Below, one piece after another: positions 23,455 to 63,995 of a stretch of DNA of 64,000 nt. Both the position numbers and the translations under genes were made by a program. Numbering within the stretch: position 1 is the stretch's first letter; each line of letters begins with the position of its first letter. The stretch spans positions 6,836,653 through 6,900,652 of the forward strand of contig OZ007505.1 in NCBI GenBank assembly GCA_963931865.1, given 5' to 3'. A model generated the notes under the pieces. The model did not search any database, was not told the DNA's origin, and saw only the letters and a program-made list of their open reading frames with translations. The stretch comes from Axinella damicornis (Eukaryota; Porifera; Demospongiae; Axinellida; Axinellidae).

Positions 23455-23691
23455 GTGTGCAGGGACCGATCCCATCGCACAGGGACTCCCTGTCATGTGT
23501 GAGACACCTGTCATATAGATCACACAATTCTCAGAAACCACCTGTCACTATTACTGGCTCTATCATCACATGACCTGCATTGCTGTCCAACTTTCATAAA
23601 TTCTTGAATTTGAATACATCAGACTGTGAACAAGTGTGGGTGTGGGTGTGTGTGTGCGTGTACCCTTGCGCAACTAGTTGATATTTTGCAC
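23409..23691. other. Convergent intergenic NSA2 / MSTO1
   Basis: Only 283 bp separate the two stop codons. The interval holds a (CA)n run at 23409-23448 right after the NSA2 stop, a GTGTGGGTGTGTG patch at 23633-23660, and a duplicated block, ACCCTTGCNCAACTAGTTGATATTTTGCACT, at 23290-23321 and 23661-23691. No AATAAA is found on either strand. Confidence 0.6.
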
Positions 23692-28086
<4,395 letters not shown>

Positions 28087-28244
28087 GCCTACAGCTCAGC
28101 TCACACGTCTCATCAATCAACCATACATGTACATGTAGTCTAAATGGGTGGAGCTGAATGACCAGCCACGCCCACAGGAAGTGTGCGCTTTAAATGGAAT
28201 TTAGAAGCCACAACTTATAAATGTAGTGCTTAGTAGAAGTCGGT
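28087..28244. promoter_or_regulatory. Compact bidirectional promoter MSTO1 / SLC30A5
   Basis: 158 bp separate the divergent ATGs. The stretch contains CCACGCCCAC and CAGGAAGTGTGCGC, the latter an ETS-type GGAAGTG core, and TTTAAATGG on the SLC30A5 side. Both 5' UTRs must lie in it or in untranslated exons beyond. Co-regulation is an inference. Confidence 0.55.
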
Positions 28245-34067
<5,823 letters not shown>

Positions 34068-35100
34068 CACCTGGGACAGTCAGTTCATAGGGTCTTTTAT
34101 TTCACTGTCACTTCATACAATGCAAAGCGTTAAATTTGATATGAAATTGCTACGAAAAGGCAGTGGTACATCATGCATGATAGTAATGCCATTCCAGGAG
34201 ATTTTCATATCAATGGGACGGGACCTGAATTCATGACTTGTATGAAACTGCACATGAAAACAGGGTTGTTAGGCCATGAAATTTCATGGGTGTTGTGAAG
34301 AGGCAAGAGCTAGTCCATGCTGCAACACATTATTAATTTAATTAACTGTACCTGAATCACAATGACACCCACCTGCCCACCCCACACCCCCCATGCTCCC
34401 ACCCCACGCCCCCCATGCTCCCACCCCACAGTTTACCACCTCTTTACATTCGCAGGTACATATATTTATTGCAGCTTAGTTTACCAGGAGCTTATGAGCG
34501 CCACAAAGTGGTTATGAGCTCCTGAGTTTACAAACTATAGTACTGACAAAATAGTTATAATGTAAACTGTTTGTCATGCAGTTATAATATTATCTGCAAC
34601 TAATATACAGGTCGTGAGAGACTAATGACGTTTAACTAGATGACTGCACAACATTGTGGAGTGAGCCTGAGCAATTTGGGGAAAACTTGATCCATGTGCA
34701 CAGTGCAGTGAAGTTCATAGCGCACTTTAATTATTTTGTATACACACATTACAAGTTAACTCCCCCTGAACATTTTTGTAGGTTCAGAGCTCCCCCTGGG
34801 CCATCTGTGTTTGCTCCCCATGGGCCGGATTGGGAGTGAGAAGTCCATTTTCCCTTCGAGGACTCCAAGACATAGTTACTGATATATAGTTCCAATACTT
34901 CCCAGCAACTAGCAAAGTCAAGGAGTGCAAAAAAAATCATTAGAGTTACTGCAATATATATTTGATGCTACCAGGTTTAGCAGAGCGGTGTGAAAGAAAG
35001 GGAAAAAAAGCCTAGCTAGTAGTTAGCTAGCCAAAAAAATAAAAAATAAAAAATAAAATAAATAAATAAAAAAAGAAGAAGAAGAAGGAAAAACAACCTA
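34068..35100. other. 3' flank of SLC30A5, no gene
   Basis: No gene is recognised. There is an imperfect palindrome of the ACCAGGAGCTTATGAGCGCC family at about 34479-34531, a short CCCCATGCTCCCACCCCACG repeat near 34375-34435, and an A-rich (AAATA/GAA)n tract at 35030-35090. No AATAAA lies close to the stop. Confidence 0.5.
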
Positions 35101-35104
35101 GCAA

Positions 35105-35345
35105 CACACCCATCCCTCCGTGACAGGTCAGACACCGAAGTGTGCAGCCTCAGGAGCGTTGGATAGGCGTGACTGGAATCACAGGAGGCCAACCTGCTTT
35201 CAACCTTTAGCTTCGGTGGTCAGATGGGAACCGGCGTACTCTGGCTGCTAGGCGGGGAAGTCGAGAATCGATATGTATGGAGTGGCCCAGACTCGAACGT
35301 ACCCGATTATTGGGGAGGCAATGTTCAGACCCCAGTCTGCAAGCG
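35105..35345 (-). mobile_element. Possible second tRNA-like SINE fragment
   Basis: On the minus strand, ACGTTCGAGTCTGGG at 35301-35287 resembles a pol III B box. It is preceded by GGATGGCGTGTTCGCTTGC, which could be a poor A box. An A/T-rich tract (35036-35092) bounds the segment. The tail polarity is opposite to that expected for a simple SINE, so the call is weak. Confidence 0.25.
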
Positions 35346-35553
35346 AACACGCCATCCCGACTTCCCGCCAAAACTTGATACAAATTCAGTATTTAACCAC
35401 TAGTCCTGCTGAAACCTGTTGCGCATGCGTGCACCACTTCCCGCCAAAAATATTTCAACCACCTGCTTTGTGTTATTACTACTGGTAGTTTGGATCTGTT
35501 GTTGGGACCCGTGGGTACATTCTCTATCTTCCTCATGACCGTAAGCCGTCAAT

Positions 35554-35733
35554 GATCCCCAAACACAACATGTTTCCCGTCCAGGAAGTCACATGTGATG
35601 GCAGCCATTTGTATTCTGTCCACTGTTGACCAATGAGAGTAGCTCAGGGGCAGTTTGAAGTTCTCATCAGCAGATAAAGCACCATAGATACTCTGGGATC
35701 CGTTGCCATCCCCTTTCGTGATAAAATCTCCTC
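35554..35733 (-). pseudogene. Cyclophilin (peptidyl-prolyl isomerase) pseudogene fragment
   Basis: Minus-strand reading gives FITKGDGNGSQSIYG, then ADENFKL, then in another frame LSLVNSGQNTNGC, and back in the first frame FLDGKHVVFG. These are the ordered cyclophilin-A landmarks (DFTRGDGTGG.SIYG, DENF.LKH, MANSGPNTNGSQFF, LDGKHVVFG). Two frame changes and a following stop show it is broken. A CCCTCCAG acceptor-like site precedes it, so it could be a relic exon rather than a processed copy. Confidence 0.7.
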
Positions 35734-36135
35734 CTGGAGGGTGGAATAGGAAAAGCTAATACATGACAAACAATCAGCTTTCAAAGTTGGTGTATAGTCT
35801 GTTGATCCAGGGAATGGATATCCTCACACTCACTGCACTTTACAGTTGCTGAAAACAAAACCCTAATGGTACCCCTAAACCCAACTGTCTTCCTGCCCGT
35901 TCAGATTGGCCTCTAGGCCACTGACTGCATGGATAAGCTGCAGATACTGTATGCTCAGTTTTCATTGTACAGACAAACTATGCGTTTCCGTATTTGGAAG
36001 CATTGAGTTTCTACCCAGCCACCATTGTATACAGAGCGCACATGCAGGCGAATTTCTTGTCTGCTGAAGTAAACATGCAGTTCTCCCAACTAAAACCTGC
36101 CATACAGTTGTATTATTTTCCATTTCTGTGAACAG

Positions 36136-36240
36136 GCACAGCTTATGCGATGGGATATGCCCGTGGAGAACTGATGAACGAGGGAGCACATGGCCTGGTT
36201 AATGATGTCTGGAACTACTTGGAAGAACAAGTGGCGGGTT
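36136..36240 (+). pseudogene. Orphan exon, possibly C45-peptidase/DCD1-like
   Basis: After an acceptor-like TTTCTGTGAACAG at 36123-36135, the + strand reads GTAYAMGYARGELMNEGAHG and then LVNDVWNYLEEQV. The G.AY.MGYA.G.LM pattern recalls the N-terminal motif of C45-type amidohydrolase/DCD1-like proteins. No partner exons are found on this strand, and there is no good donor. It is probably a stray fragment. Family assignment is tentative. Confidence 0.3.
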
Positions 36241-36555
36241 CAAAGTTCGCACGAACCACAGCCTTATCTGTAGGCATAGCTTTCCCTCGAAGTATCACTA
36301 GAATGTTGGTTGGTGGCTTTTCGGGCTTCTTTTGAGTGCATATCGAACCATGCTGAGCTGAAGTGCAAACCTTTGGGGTACAACTGCTACATATCTAGCT
36401 AGTATTACAGACAATTTGGGAGGGGGACAGGACAATCAATGGTGGACAGAATTCCATGTCACTACTTTTTTCGGCTGTGGTGAGTGTGGTCCCAACTCAA
36501 ATTCATTCCCAAGCCATAGAAACAGGAGCTCTTCCCTGGGGAACACGCCCTATAG

Positions 36556-36561
36556 TTTATT
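36556..36561 (-). promoter_or_regulatory. Candidate EFR3 polyadenylation signal AATAAA
   Basis: TTTATT on the + strand gives AATAAA in EFR3 sense, about 250 bp after the stop codon at 36811. Confidence 0.4.
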
Positions 36562-36810
36562 GTGACTGGACCAGAAGAGTATAGGGTTACAAAGGATGTA
36601 AAACATACAACAAGCATAGAAACTATTTCTCTCTCCTCACTCTGACAATGTGCTGAGTGTGAACATACAATGTCATGTAGGAAGGTATTGGTGTGCAATA
36701 CACTGCGTCTAATGTGAAAAAAAAAAGGAAATTGGTGTGGCCACAACATGCTTGTGCATGACCTGCACATGCCTTTGTCACATCCATAAGGAAATATGGT
36801 TGGGTATTTG

Positions 36811-39800
36811 CTAGTGCAGACTGGGCAGTTCAATGTCATAAGCCGAACGTGTTCTTGTCTGCTCTTGTGCACCAGCTGAATCAGGGCTGTACGTGTGTGG
36901 TGTGTGTGTGTGTGTGCGTGTGCGTGTGTGTGTGCGTGTGCGTGTGTGTGTGCGTGTGTGTGTGCATACATATGCATGTAATATAATCATGCAAGAGGTC
37001 ATGGCTACACTTGGGTGATAATGGAAAAAAAGAAGGTAATGATAATATCATGAGCACAACCGAATTGTCTATCCAACCATAGTTATTGGACAAAACACAT
37101 GAAAGAGGTCCAACAATCTAACCAGCTACTGAACAAACACTCAGATGGTGCAATAATGACACTACGACTCAAGCTTGGCTACCTTCCCTCCCTCTGAACC
37201 ACACCTATCAGGTCTGAGGGCAAGTGTGTTACGACTCAAGCTTGGCTACCTTCCCTCCACACCTATCAGGTCTGAGGGCAAGTGTATTACGACTCAAGCT
37301 TGGCTACCTTCCCTCCACACCTATCAGGTCTGAGGGCAAGTGTGTTACGACTCAAGCTTGGCCAACTCCCATCCCTCTCACCTGCTATTTTTGAGTATGT
37401 CGTTGAGGCTAGTGAGGCCTGTCTCGTGCATGGAAGACCGTCCCACCATCTCCTCAAAGGTTGGGGCGAGGGTGAACGTGGGGACAGTGCCCTCTCCCCT
37501 CCCTCCCTGTTGTGTCTCCCCAGAGGACATCAGATCTGGAAGAAGGGGTGATTCTGCTATAACACATGGTTTCGAATTCCACGTACAGTGTATGCAATGC
37601 AGTCAGGGGTGGTTCTTGCATAACAACACATGGCATGCAGTCAGGGGTGGTTCACAACACATGGCATGCAGTCAGGGGTGATTGTAACACATGGTCTCTG
37701 TGTACGCAATCCAGTCAGGGGTGACTCTGTTGTAACTCGCAATGTAGTCAGGGGGTCATTCTGCTGTAATACATGGTACACAACGCAGTCAGGGGGTGAA
37801 TTTGCTACCGGGTACAACACATGGTATGCAAAGTAGTCAGGGTGATTTGGTAGCAGTCTCTGCTACATAACACATGGTATGCAATGTAGTAAGGGTGATT
37901 CTGCACAGTCACATGAGATCTGTGTATTCGATGCAGTCTAAGGTGGACCAGCATACCAAGTTTCTCTTTGAAGCTGTTGAAACTGATCTGCTCCACACTC
38001 AACTAGAAGAGGGAGAGAGAAGAGAGGCAAGAGTCTAACAAGGCAGCCATTGTTCATTCGTACCAAGTGCACATTGTGGTATACCAGGAATAGAGTGAGG
38101 GCATAACACTGCACTTATGTAATTCGTCAGTATTGTACTCTGTTCGAGCATTGTGATTGAGTTGTGGAATAAAGTCGTCATGAAAGTAAACAATGTTGAG
38201 GTATGCCATCCTCATACTACTCAACAGCGTTGACTCCAGGTCAACCACGATCTAGTGATGCATTGTTATTTGGGTCAGCCGTTGGTTACAAAATAGTCAT
38301 TGGTAACTAGAGTGTGTTCATAGAAAACACCCCGTGCACAAATGCTGTCTCACCTAAGCTTCATAGGAGCCAGCAGAGTACGAAATCTGTAAATATACCT
38401 TAGCCAACAGGCTTGAAGTGTTTTTTCGGACAGATGGACAGACGGAAAGAAGCAAGTGCTTAACCCTGCTATAAAATACTTTTCGCATGTGTGTGTTGAG
38501 TGTGTGTGACTTCAGTTAGCTTTGAGTACAGTACAGGCAGATCCTAGCATCATTCCTAGGCCTAGTCTTGGTACCAGACTCCCGTACCGTATGGGAGTCT
38601 GGTACCGACGCTATCCTAGGCCCCACTCAGCTTTTCTTTCCTGGTAGGATGCTTTTTCAACTTACTGGTGAATCTGGTCCGTAGTCCAGTGACACAGAGA
38701 AGTGTTGGGTGAGCTCTTGAGAAGTGGAATATTCTCGAGATAATTCCCGGAACAGGCCTACAGAAAGAGCAATGTATATGCTTCAGAACAAATCCACTAA
38801 TGAATAGACCCTGCTAAGCTATGGCAGCAAAGTATTACTAATAACCAGCAAATTAAGTGCTTTCACCTCCTGTTTGGGAGGTAAAGGTGGCCCTCTGATT
38901 GGTTGAACTTAAGGTGCGTACATTGTACATATGAAATTAGAAACACCTTTCTCAAACTGAGAGCCACTGGGGCTCTAGCCTAACCTCGTCCCCATGCCCT
39001 CTGTCACTCGAATCTAACCCGCAGTAGATTTCAAGACTTTGCCGCTATTGGCTCATAACCACACCCTGTCTATTGTGCTAATGGTAAGTCACGTACAAAA
39101 ACTGAATATACCAATCAGATCAGATGCAAGCTTTGAAAATCATTTATTGTAGCTTTATTGACCGCACACTTGACCTTCGAACCGAGTGAAGCTAAAGCAG
39201 GTTAAAGTAACTACTCTCCCTTTGCCCATTTTAAAAGTGTCTCTGTGTGCTACCAGGAGCTTATGAGCGCCGCGAAGCGGCGCTCATATGGGCTCCTGGT
39301 GCTACTCACCCTTCTTCTGGTCTGGTGGTGGCTCAAGAAGTCCCTTCTCTTTCAACTGGAACAGTAATTCAGGGTCAAGGGTCGCCAGACTGGTCCCAGG
39401 CCCATCGGCAACTTCTGGTGCAAAGATGGAGTTAGGAAGGAGATCTGGAGCAGAGTGTTTTCGGCGATCGACCACTTCCAGGATGTGGTCTTGCAGAACC
39501 TGACTTGAGGTCATCTTGGCTACTAGGTAGAGCACTCCGGCCGTGGTAGCGTGCAGGGCTAGGCAATGGCGAGTAGAGAGCTCCGATGATGAATTCTGTG
39601 CCAAGTCCTGAAGCCGGCACAGATAACGGACCATGTCGGTGATGCCGGGGTGGGAAAACTCGAGTGTGAGGAGAAACAGCAGCTGGTAAAATGCCTTCAG
39701 GTTTTCAGTGTTCGTGGAGAGGGCCCGGGCATGGTCAAAGAGGTGGGTGTATAGAGACGATCTTGTCTTGTTCAGAAAACGCTGTGAGACTTTGCCGAGG

Positions 39801-42614
39801 ATGAGGCCACAAGACTCCAAACTCTCCCACGTTCTGTGAAGTACACACACAAGGAGGGAAGATTGCACAGGTACAGATGACTGTTCAGCTGCAGTTGCAG
39901 TACAACTGACAAGGGGTTGTATGGCTGTGATTCTGATAGCATTGAGACATCTGTATACTTATACTGAGTGCATCTGACTGAGTTGCTTGATAGGAAAGTT
40001 ACGAAGCCATGGGCAAAAGCTAGTGTCAATATGTACTCTTGCAGCTGCGAGTGCTCATTATACCATCTGACCATCCCTTGTAATGACCCAGCTGACCAAT
40101 CAAACAACAGCTCTGTCAAACATTGATGGTCACATGATGTCACATGTTGAAGATCACATGATCTAACTAGCCAATCTATCACTAGAGTCACATGATGAGT
40201 GACTAACTAAACAATCAAATGAGAGTTAATCTCACGTGTTGAAGGGTATCTTCCCCTTGTTGTGGTTGTGGTCGATTAAATGGTGCCAGAGGATGGAGAT
40301 GTCCAGCTGCGTGTCTGTGATGTAACAAGAGCCCAGCCACATGGAAATGACATCACTATGATGTAATGGGTACAGCATAGCCCCATTCCCAGGCCAATTT
40401 TCTCTTCATTGCAAGCAACAGAGATAGAACTGAAGGGTAAGCAGGTCTCTGTTGATGTAAGTGTGATCAAGTCCAGCCCGATCCCTATAGTCCTGTCCAG
40501 CATGATCCATGTCCAACCTGATCCCTGATCCCTATCCAGCATAGCTGATCCCTGTCCAACCTATTCCCTGTCCAACTTTCCAGTCTGATCCCTATAATCC
40601 TGTCCAGCGTGATCCCTGCCCAACCTGATCCCTGTCCAGCCTGATCCCTATAATCCTGTCCAGTGTGATTCATGTCTAGCAAAGCTCTGTCTGATCCCTA
40701 GCTTTCAATGACTCATTGGCATGTTATCTTTCTAGCATTTTGGTTTCACCTTGTTTCAGTATGTGTTCCACACCAATTAATACCCACACCCCAGTGTCAT
40801 CACGTTACACCTACTTGGATCTTTGATCTTGAGCAGTTGGACGAGTGAGGTGAACAGAGCCTCAGGGAAGGTCGTCTCCAGTACGGAAGGGTGGTAAGTG
40901 TCAGCAACTGCCCTCAGGCACTTTACGAGAGAGCTTGACAGAACAGGACTGGAAAGAGGGGGGGAAGGAAGGCGGGGGGATTGGAGAGGGAGGAGGAAAG
41001 AGAGAATGAGAGGAGGGGGAAGCAACAATCAACACAACAATATTGTAGGATTGATCTTTCTTTTCCACCTCCTCCCTTCACTCCATCCTCCCCTCTAACT
41101 CCTCCATCCCTCCCTCCCACAAAGTCAGTTACATAACCGACTGCTTAGTGCTTACTCTCCCAGCAGTTACACAGCTAGCTTCATTCCCAGGCCGTATGGC
41201 CTGGGAACGAGGCTATTACACAGCTAGTAAGCAATAGGATGGCAGGTGGGTTGGGAAGGAGGCTTGTATGAAGCAGAGGGCTCACCTGCCGGTATCTCTC
41301 AGAGGATGAATCAGCTGTTGCTCGCTACCAGACTCAGCGGGCATGTAGGAGTTAATGAGATTCATGATGTCCGGCTTGTGATAGTCTGGGAGCACACCTG
41401 CAAACTCTCCTATTGTCTTGGTGATCGAATCCTGGAACATGCTGTCCTGGGAGGCCTGTGAGAGTTCAAATACAACGTACCTTGTAAAGCCTTGGATTTC
41501 AAACATGACCATTTTCAGTCGGTGCGCTACTTAGCTGACAACCAAAGAGATACACATCACAGCAATTGCAAGGGCCTGAATTGCTTGCTACACGATTTCA
41601 TACCTCTGTGTTTGGTGAGTTCTCAATTGAGATGCGGAGATGCTTGACCAATGTTCTGAAGACATCCAGCACAGAAGGACCTGAATGTGAGCATGTCAAC
41701 CACAGCAATCGAGCCAATTCACGCGCAATGAACTTGTCATGACTACTAGCTTGTCAGAATGCTCACACTACCAGGTACACTGAGCAACTTGTTGTCATAG
41801 CAACAGACTGGGGATGGACAATAATATTATCGTATATCGTGATATTAAGAGCCCACAATAATCATATCGTGGTGTGTTTTTTTTCAGAAGTAAGGCATGC
41901 AGTAGCAAATTAGTGTATACACGCAATTTATGACAACATAGTAAATGCTTGGCTTTGTAGAGTTTGGCATGAGAAGTCTAAAACTAGCCAAAAGCATTAT
42001 CGTGATAATATCGAATATCGTCATAACTTAACACATGATATATCATGACCACATTAATCTAATATTGCCCACCCCTACAACAGACAGTCACATAATTTAC
42101 CCAGTTCCTTGCATCTTGTTACCACAGTAACAGATACAATGAGATCACAGACTCACCAAGGGAGCCATCGGCAGCCACGGCCACACACCGGGACAAGGTA
42201 TCCAGGACACCCTGCTTGACGTCACATGACTCATTGGATTTGGCATCCAGGTGGTCCATCAGTGCTTGTATGGCCTTGTAGCGGTTTTGTTTCTGACATG
42301 AGGGAGAGGGAGGGAGGGAAGGAGGGAGGAGGAGGAGGAGGAGGAAGGGAGGGAGGGGGGAAGAGGATAACCATCCAACCTTGTCTCCAGATTCACACAG
42401 TGAATCAGAAAGAGAGATGAAATCACCTGCATTGTCTCGACCAGTGTCACAAAGGCATCAGCAGCAAAGTCTTTCTGCTTGGTCCAAAGATGGTTGAGAT
42501 CAAAATGCCTGTGAGTGGAGGAAGCCAGTAACATCAGCTTCACAGGCCAGGTATCCATGACACAAGCAAGGCACCCAAGCAACAATATGTAAGTGAATCC
42601 AAAAGAATTACATA

Positions 42615-42650
<36 letters not shown>

Positions 42651-42659
42651 GATGGTAGG

Positions 42660-42699
<40 letters not shown>

Positions 42700-43222
42700 G
42701 ATGGTAGGATGTGCATATGTGTGTGTGTGTGTGTGTGTGTGCCACTCACTGGAGAACCGGTTTGATGACACTGTCAATGTGGGCAAGACCAGCACACGAT
42801 ACAAGCTCCTTCAGTCCCTCCTCTGCATACGTCGCTAGCTCCCCCTCCCCTGCCAGCTGGATCTCACTGGAAGGGAAAGAGCAAGAAAAGATTCTCTCAC
42901 GACAAGCAAGCGTGGCCCTCAGCCAAGACTGAAGTGGCAGACATTCTAGCCGGGATTAGTCAAACAAACCAGTCATTAGCTTGTCATGTCTGCCAGCCAA
43001 GAGTGTTTTGACATACCTCGTGCCGTGAGCTAGTGCGGTTGTGTGACCCTGCATGTTGAAGATGAAGGCTGGTATGATCTTGTTCATGTGGTCGATGTCC
43101 CATATGTTGAGCTGCAGTCCTTCCTCCCTGCCAATTTTCTTGATGACACCTCTTAGGCCCTTCAGGCCAGCCATCCTTGTCCTGTAGGTCAGAGACAGGA
43201 GAGGAGGACACAGTCTTACATA

Positions 43223-43261
<39 letters not shown>

Positions 43262-44912
43262 GGAGGATGGAGGGGTAGGAAGAAGGGAAGAGAGGGAGGG
43301 GGAGAGAAGGGAGTGTAGAAGGGGGAGAGGGAGGGAGGGGACATACTCATGAAATGTCTGTGGGTTTCTGCCCTTTGGTACGAGGCTCATAGCTGCAAAT
43401 CTGTGGATGAAGAAGTCGTACTGACGATGGTAAGGAGTGCTGTCCTCCTCGCGTTCCGCAAACACCACAAACTGCAGCAGTGTGTATGTGTAGGGTGTGT
43501 GTGTGTATGTGTGGGTGTGTGTGGATGTGGGTGTGTGTGTGGTGTGTATGTGTGTGTGTGGTGTGTATGTGTGTGTGTGCGTGGAGTGGTGAGGCTAGTG
43601 AGGAAAGGGGTGGCTGTGGTGACCATTCACTAACAGAGTTGGTGGCCATTATTTGCATGTCAGTGTGTGAAGACTCCAGCATCATGTGTAGCATGTCAAG
43701 GTAGCTGTCAGCGATCAGTTGCAGTCGCTGAGGATCACAATCCAAGAGTAGCATCTCCGTGATCTTTAGTGCCACACATGTGTGCCTGGTGGAGGGGGAG
43801 TAAGAGGAGGAGGAGGAGGAGGGGCGTGGGAGGAGGAGGGGGAGGAGTAGTCTCCTTCCCAGGCCCCAGGCACAGAATGCGAAAGAGGGCCTGGTTTCAC
43901 TTGGCAAAATTCCTGTATGCGCTCAGTCAGCATAATTGTGTAAGCGATTACTTGGATGCATTCAAATTCATGTGGCAGGTAGCTGTTGGTGATGGCTAAG
44001 TAGAAAGACTCCTTGCCAACGAGCGACCAGAGGTGACTCTTGAAGGCTAGAACAGCGGTTTTATACACTTTTCATGTGGTAAAGAATTACTACGTACTAA
44101 TTGGCAATGGATGAACGTTATTCGCCCACCCGAAATCAAAAGTGCTGACTTCAGCACATATATATGGGAATTTTGCCAAGTGTCACCAGGCCCTTTTCCA
44201 CGTTCCATGCGTGGGCATGGATACGAGGGTGGAGGAAGGAGGTACAAAGTGTTCAGTATGCCACACCCATTTGAGCCCACATTAATATGTGATGTTTCAC
44301 GGAGGAGCACATGATCAGATTTCTGGCACTTGTGCACAGACTTACTACACAGCACATGCAAAATACACTCCAAAACTGCCAGACAATAGTTGTATGTGCG
44401 AGAAGAAAGCACACTGGACTACCTCGACAGGACTTACCTCTGTACAACGCATTTTCTTGAGAAAAATCACTTGGCAGAGTAGAATTAATGGAGCTGTTAC
44501 AGACACAGTGACTAAAGGTGAGCAGTCATTGTGACGGTGCAGTAGATGACTGTTTACCTCCAGGCATACAAACAAATACACGGCTCCAGGCAAAAGGCTG
44601 GTTAGATTTGGGGGGGATGCTCCACAATCCCCAGGTGGTTTTGAATGAGTGGCACATGCAACCTATAGCTAATCTACAAGGACGCGCATCCCTCCCTCAC
44701 CCTCGCTTCTCCCTGTGCAGACTTCTCCTCAGTCTCATCGCCAAGTACTCGCCTATCCTATCCAAGTGCTCGGGCGAAGACTTGGCAAAGTAGAGCAGCT
44801 TGTCCATGTCCGAAGCCACAGGGGAGGAATCCTGGGGGTCGGCAGGGAAGAGGCTGTCCACCAACCGTTTGTAGCGGGGCTTGCGGCAGCAGAAGCACCC
44901 ACAGCTAGCCAT
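36811..44912 (-). CDS. EFR3: EFR3 plasma-membrane PI4KIIIalpha anchor
   Basis: Sixteen minus-strand exons are 44912-44701, 43785-43635, 43471-43347, 43181-43017, 42866-42750, 42508-42427, 42292-42157, 41680-41604, 41455-41286, 40933-40815, 40314-40236, 39833-39310, 38757-38666, 38002-37957, 37535-37382 and 36886-36811. They close to 774 aa (human EFR3A 821). EFR3 is a rod of helical repeats anchored by N-terminal palmitoylation that recruits the TTC7/PI4KA complex to make plasma-membrane PI4P. MASCGCFCCRKPRYKRLVDS has four Cys at 4, 6, 8 and 9 for palmitoylation, as in orthologs. Other matches are PYHRQYDFFIHRFAAM, GLKGLRGVIKKI, AVAADGSLGPSVLDVFRTL, PDYHKPDIMNLI and the C-terminal RSAYDIELPSLH, which parallels the vertebrate YEMKFPDLCVY end. 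The small exons at 38002-37957 and 36886-36811 rest on phase and weak similarity. The gene converges with SLC30A5. Confidence 0.93.
37160..37380. repeat. ~58-bp tandem repeat in EFR3 intron 15
   Basis: The unit TTACGACTCAAGCTTGGCTA..CCTATCAGGTCTGAGGGCAAGTGT occurs about four times (near 37165, 37230, 37287, 37345), with the last copy grading into the exon boundary region. Confidence 0.85.
37560..37910. repeat. ACACATGG..GCAGTCAGGGGTG degenerate repeats
   Basis: A unit of about 30 bp built on AACACATGGCATGCAGTCAGGGGTG recurs about ten times with variable spacers in EFR3 intron 14. Confidence 0.75.
38568..38622. repeat. Short hairpin GGTACCAGACTCCC
   Basis: TTGGTACCAGACTCCCGTAC pairs with GTATGGGAGTCTGGTACCGA inside CCTAGG-type ends (about 55 bp). 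It lies in EFR3 intron 12, the large intron between exons 39833-39310 and 38757-38666. Confidence 0.6.
39247..39302. mobile_element. Hairpin ACCAGGAGC..GCTCCTGGT next to an EFR3 donor
   Basis: GTGCTACCAGGAGCTTATGA and its complement ending GGCTCCTGGTGCTAC enclose GCGCCGCGAAGCGGCGC. A related copy lies at 34479-34531. The right end touches the donor of the exon starting at 39310, so the hairpin would form at that 5' splice site. Confidence 0.65.
40440..40690. repeat. TGATCCCTGTCCAGCC degenerate tandem repeat
   Basis: Multiple copies of TGATCCCTATAATCCTGTCC and TGATCCCTGTCCAACC alternate irregularly in EFR3 intron 10. Confidence 0.7.
41176..41215. mobile_element. 40-bp palindromic MITE
   Basis: TAGCTTCATTCCCAGGCCGT is followed by ATGGCCTGGGAACGAGGCTA. 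It is a minimal copy of the palindromic family in EFR3 intron 9. Confidence 0.75.
42619..42740. repeat. Three (GT)n blocks separated by AGGATGGTAGGATG
   Basis: GT runs at 42619-42648, 42662-42698 and 42718-42740 are joined by the same 14-bp spacer. The array is therefore a duplication of a GT-plus-spacer unit. It is in the EFR3 intron between exons 42866-42750 and 42508-42427. Confidence 0.85.
43226..43260. repeat. Poly-G tract (poly-C in EFR3 sense)
   Basis: A G homopolymer of about 35 bp flanked by GGA repeats. In EFR3 sense it is a C tract upstream of the acceptor of exon 43181-43017. Confidence 0.85.
43886..44194. mobile_element. ~309-bp MITE with AGGGCCTGG inverted ends
   Basis: AGGGCCTGGTTTCACTTGGC followed by AAAATTCC at the left pairs with GGAATTTTGCC and AAGTGTCACCAGGCCCT at the right, arms of about 27 bp with few mismatches. 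The interior has no ORF. It occupies a third of EFR3 intron 1. Confidence 0.65.
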
Positions 44913-45077
44913 AGCCGAGATAGCGAAACTGTATACTCAGAGTTAATTAAGCAGGTCAAAGTTCACCTTCGGATAATTAGAAAGGTTAAAAGTACAGTTC
45001 TGCAAAAACAAAAGTGGGAGGGGCTCAACTTTGGCTAATATGCATATACCTAATAGTACTTAAAACGTTTAGCTGTG
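44913..45077 (-). promoter_or_regulatory. 165-bp spacer: laminin 3' end / EFR3 promoter
   Basis: The laminin stop (45078) and the EFR3 ATG (44912) lie on the same strand with 165 bp between them. It must hold the laminin 3' UTR and the EFR3 5' UTR or promoter, unless either extends into the neighbouring gene. No AATAAA is present. CCCCTCCCAC at about 45014-45023 (minus strand) is the only GC-box-like site. Confidence 0.45.

Positions 45078-63995
<18,918 letters not shown>

Noticed and set aside
36462..36977. 171-aa minus-strand ORF with CPVCTSKYP..CDKGMCRSC resembling a zinc finger
   Set aside because: It overlaps the EFR3 last exon in a different frame, begins in a CA repeat and shows no family pattern. 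The EFR3 frame SAYDIELPSLH is better supported.
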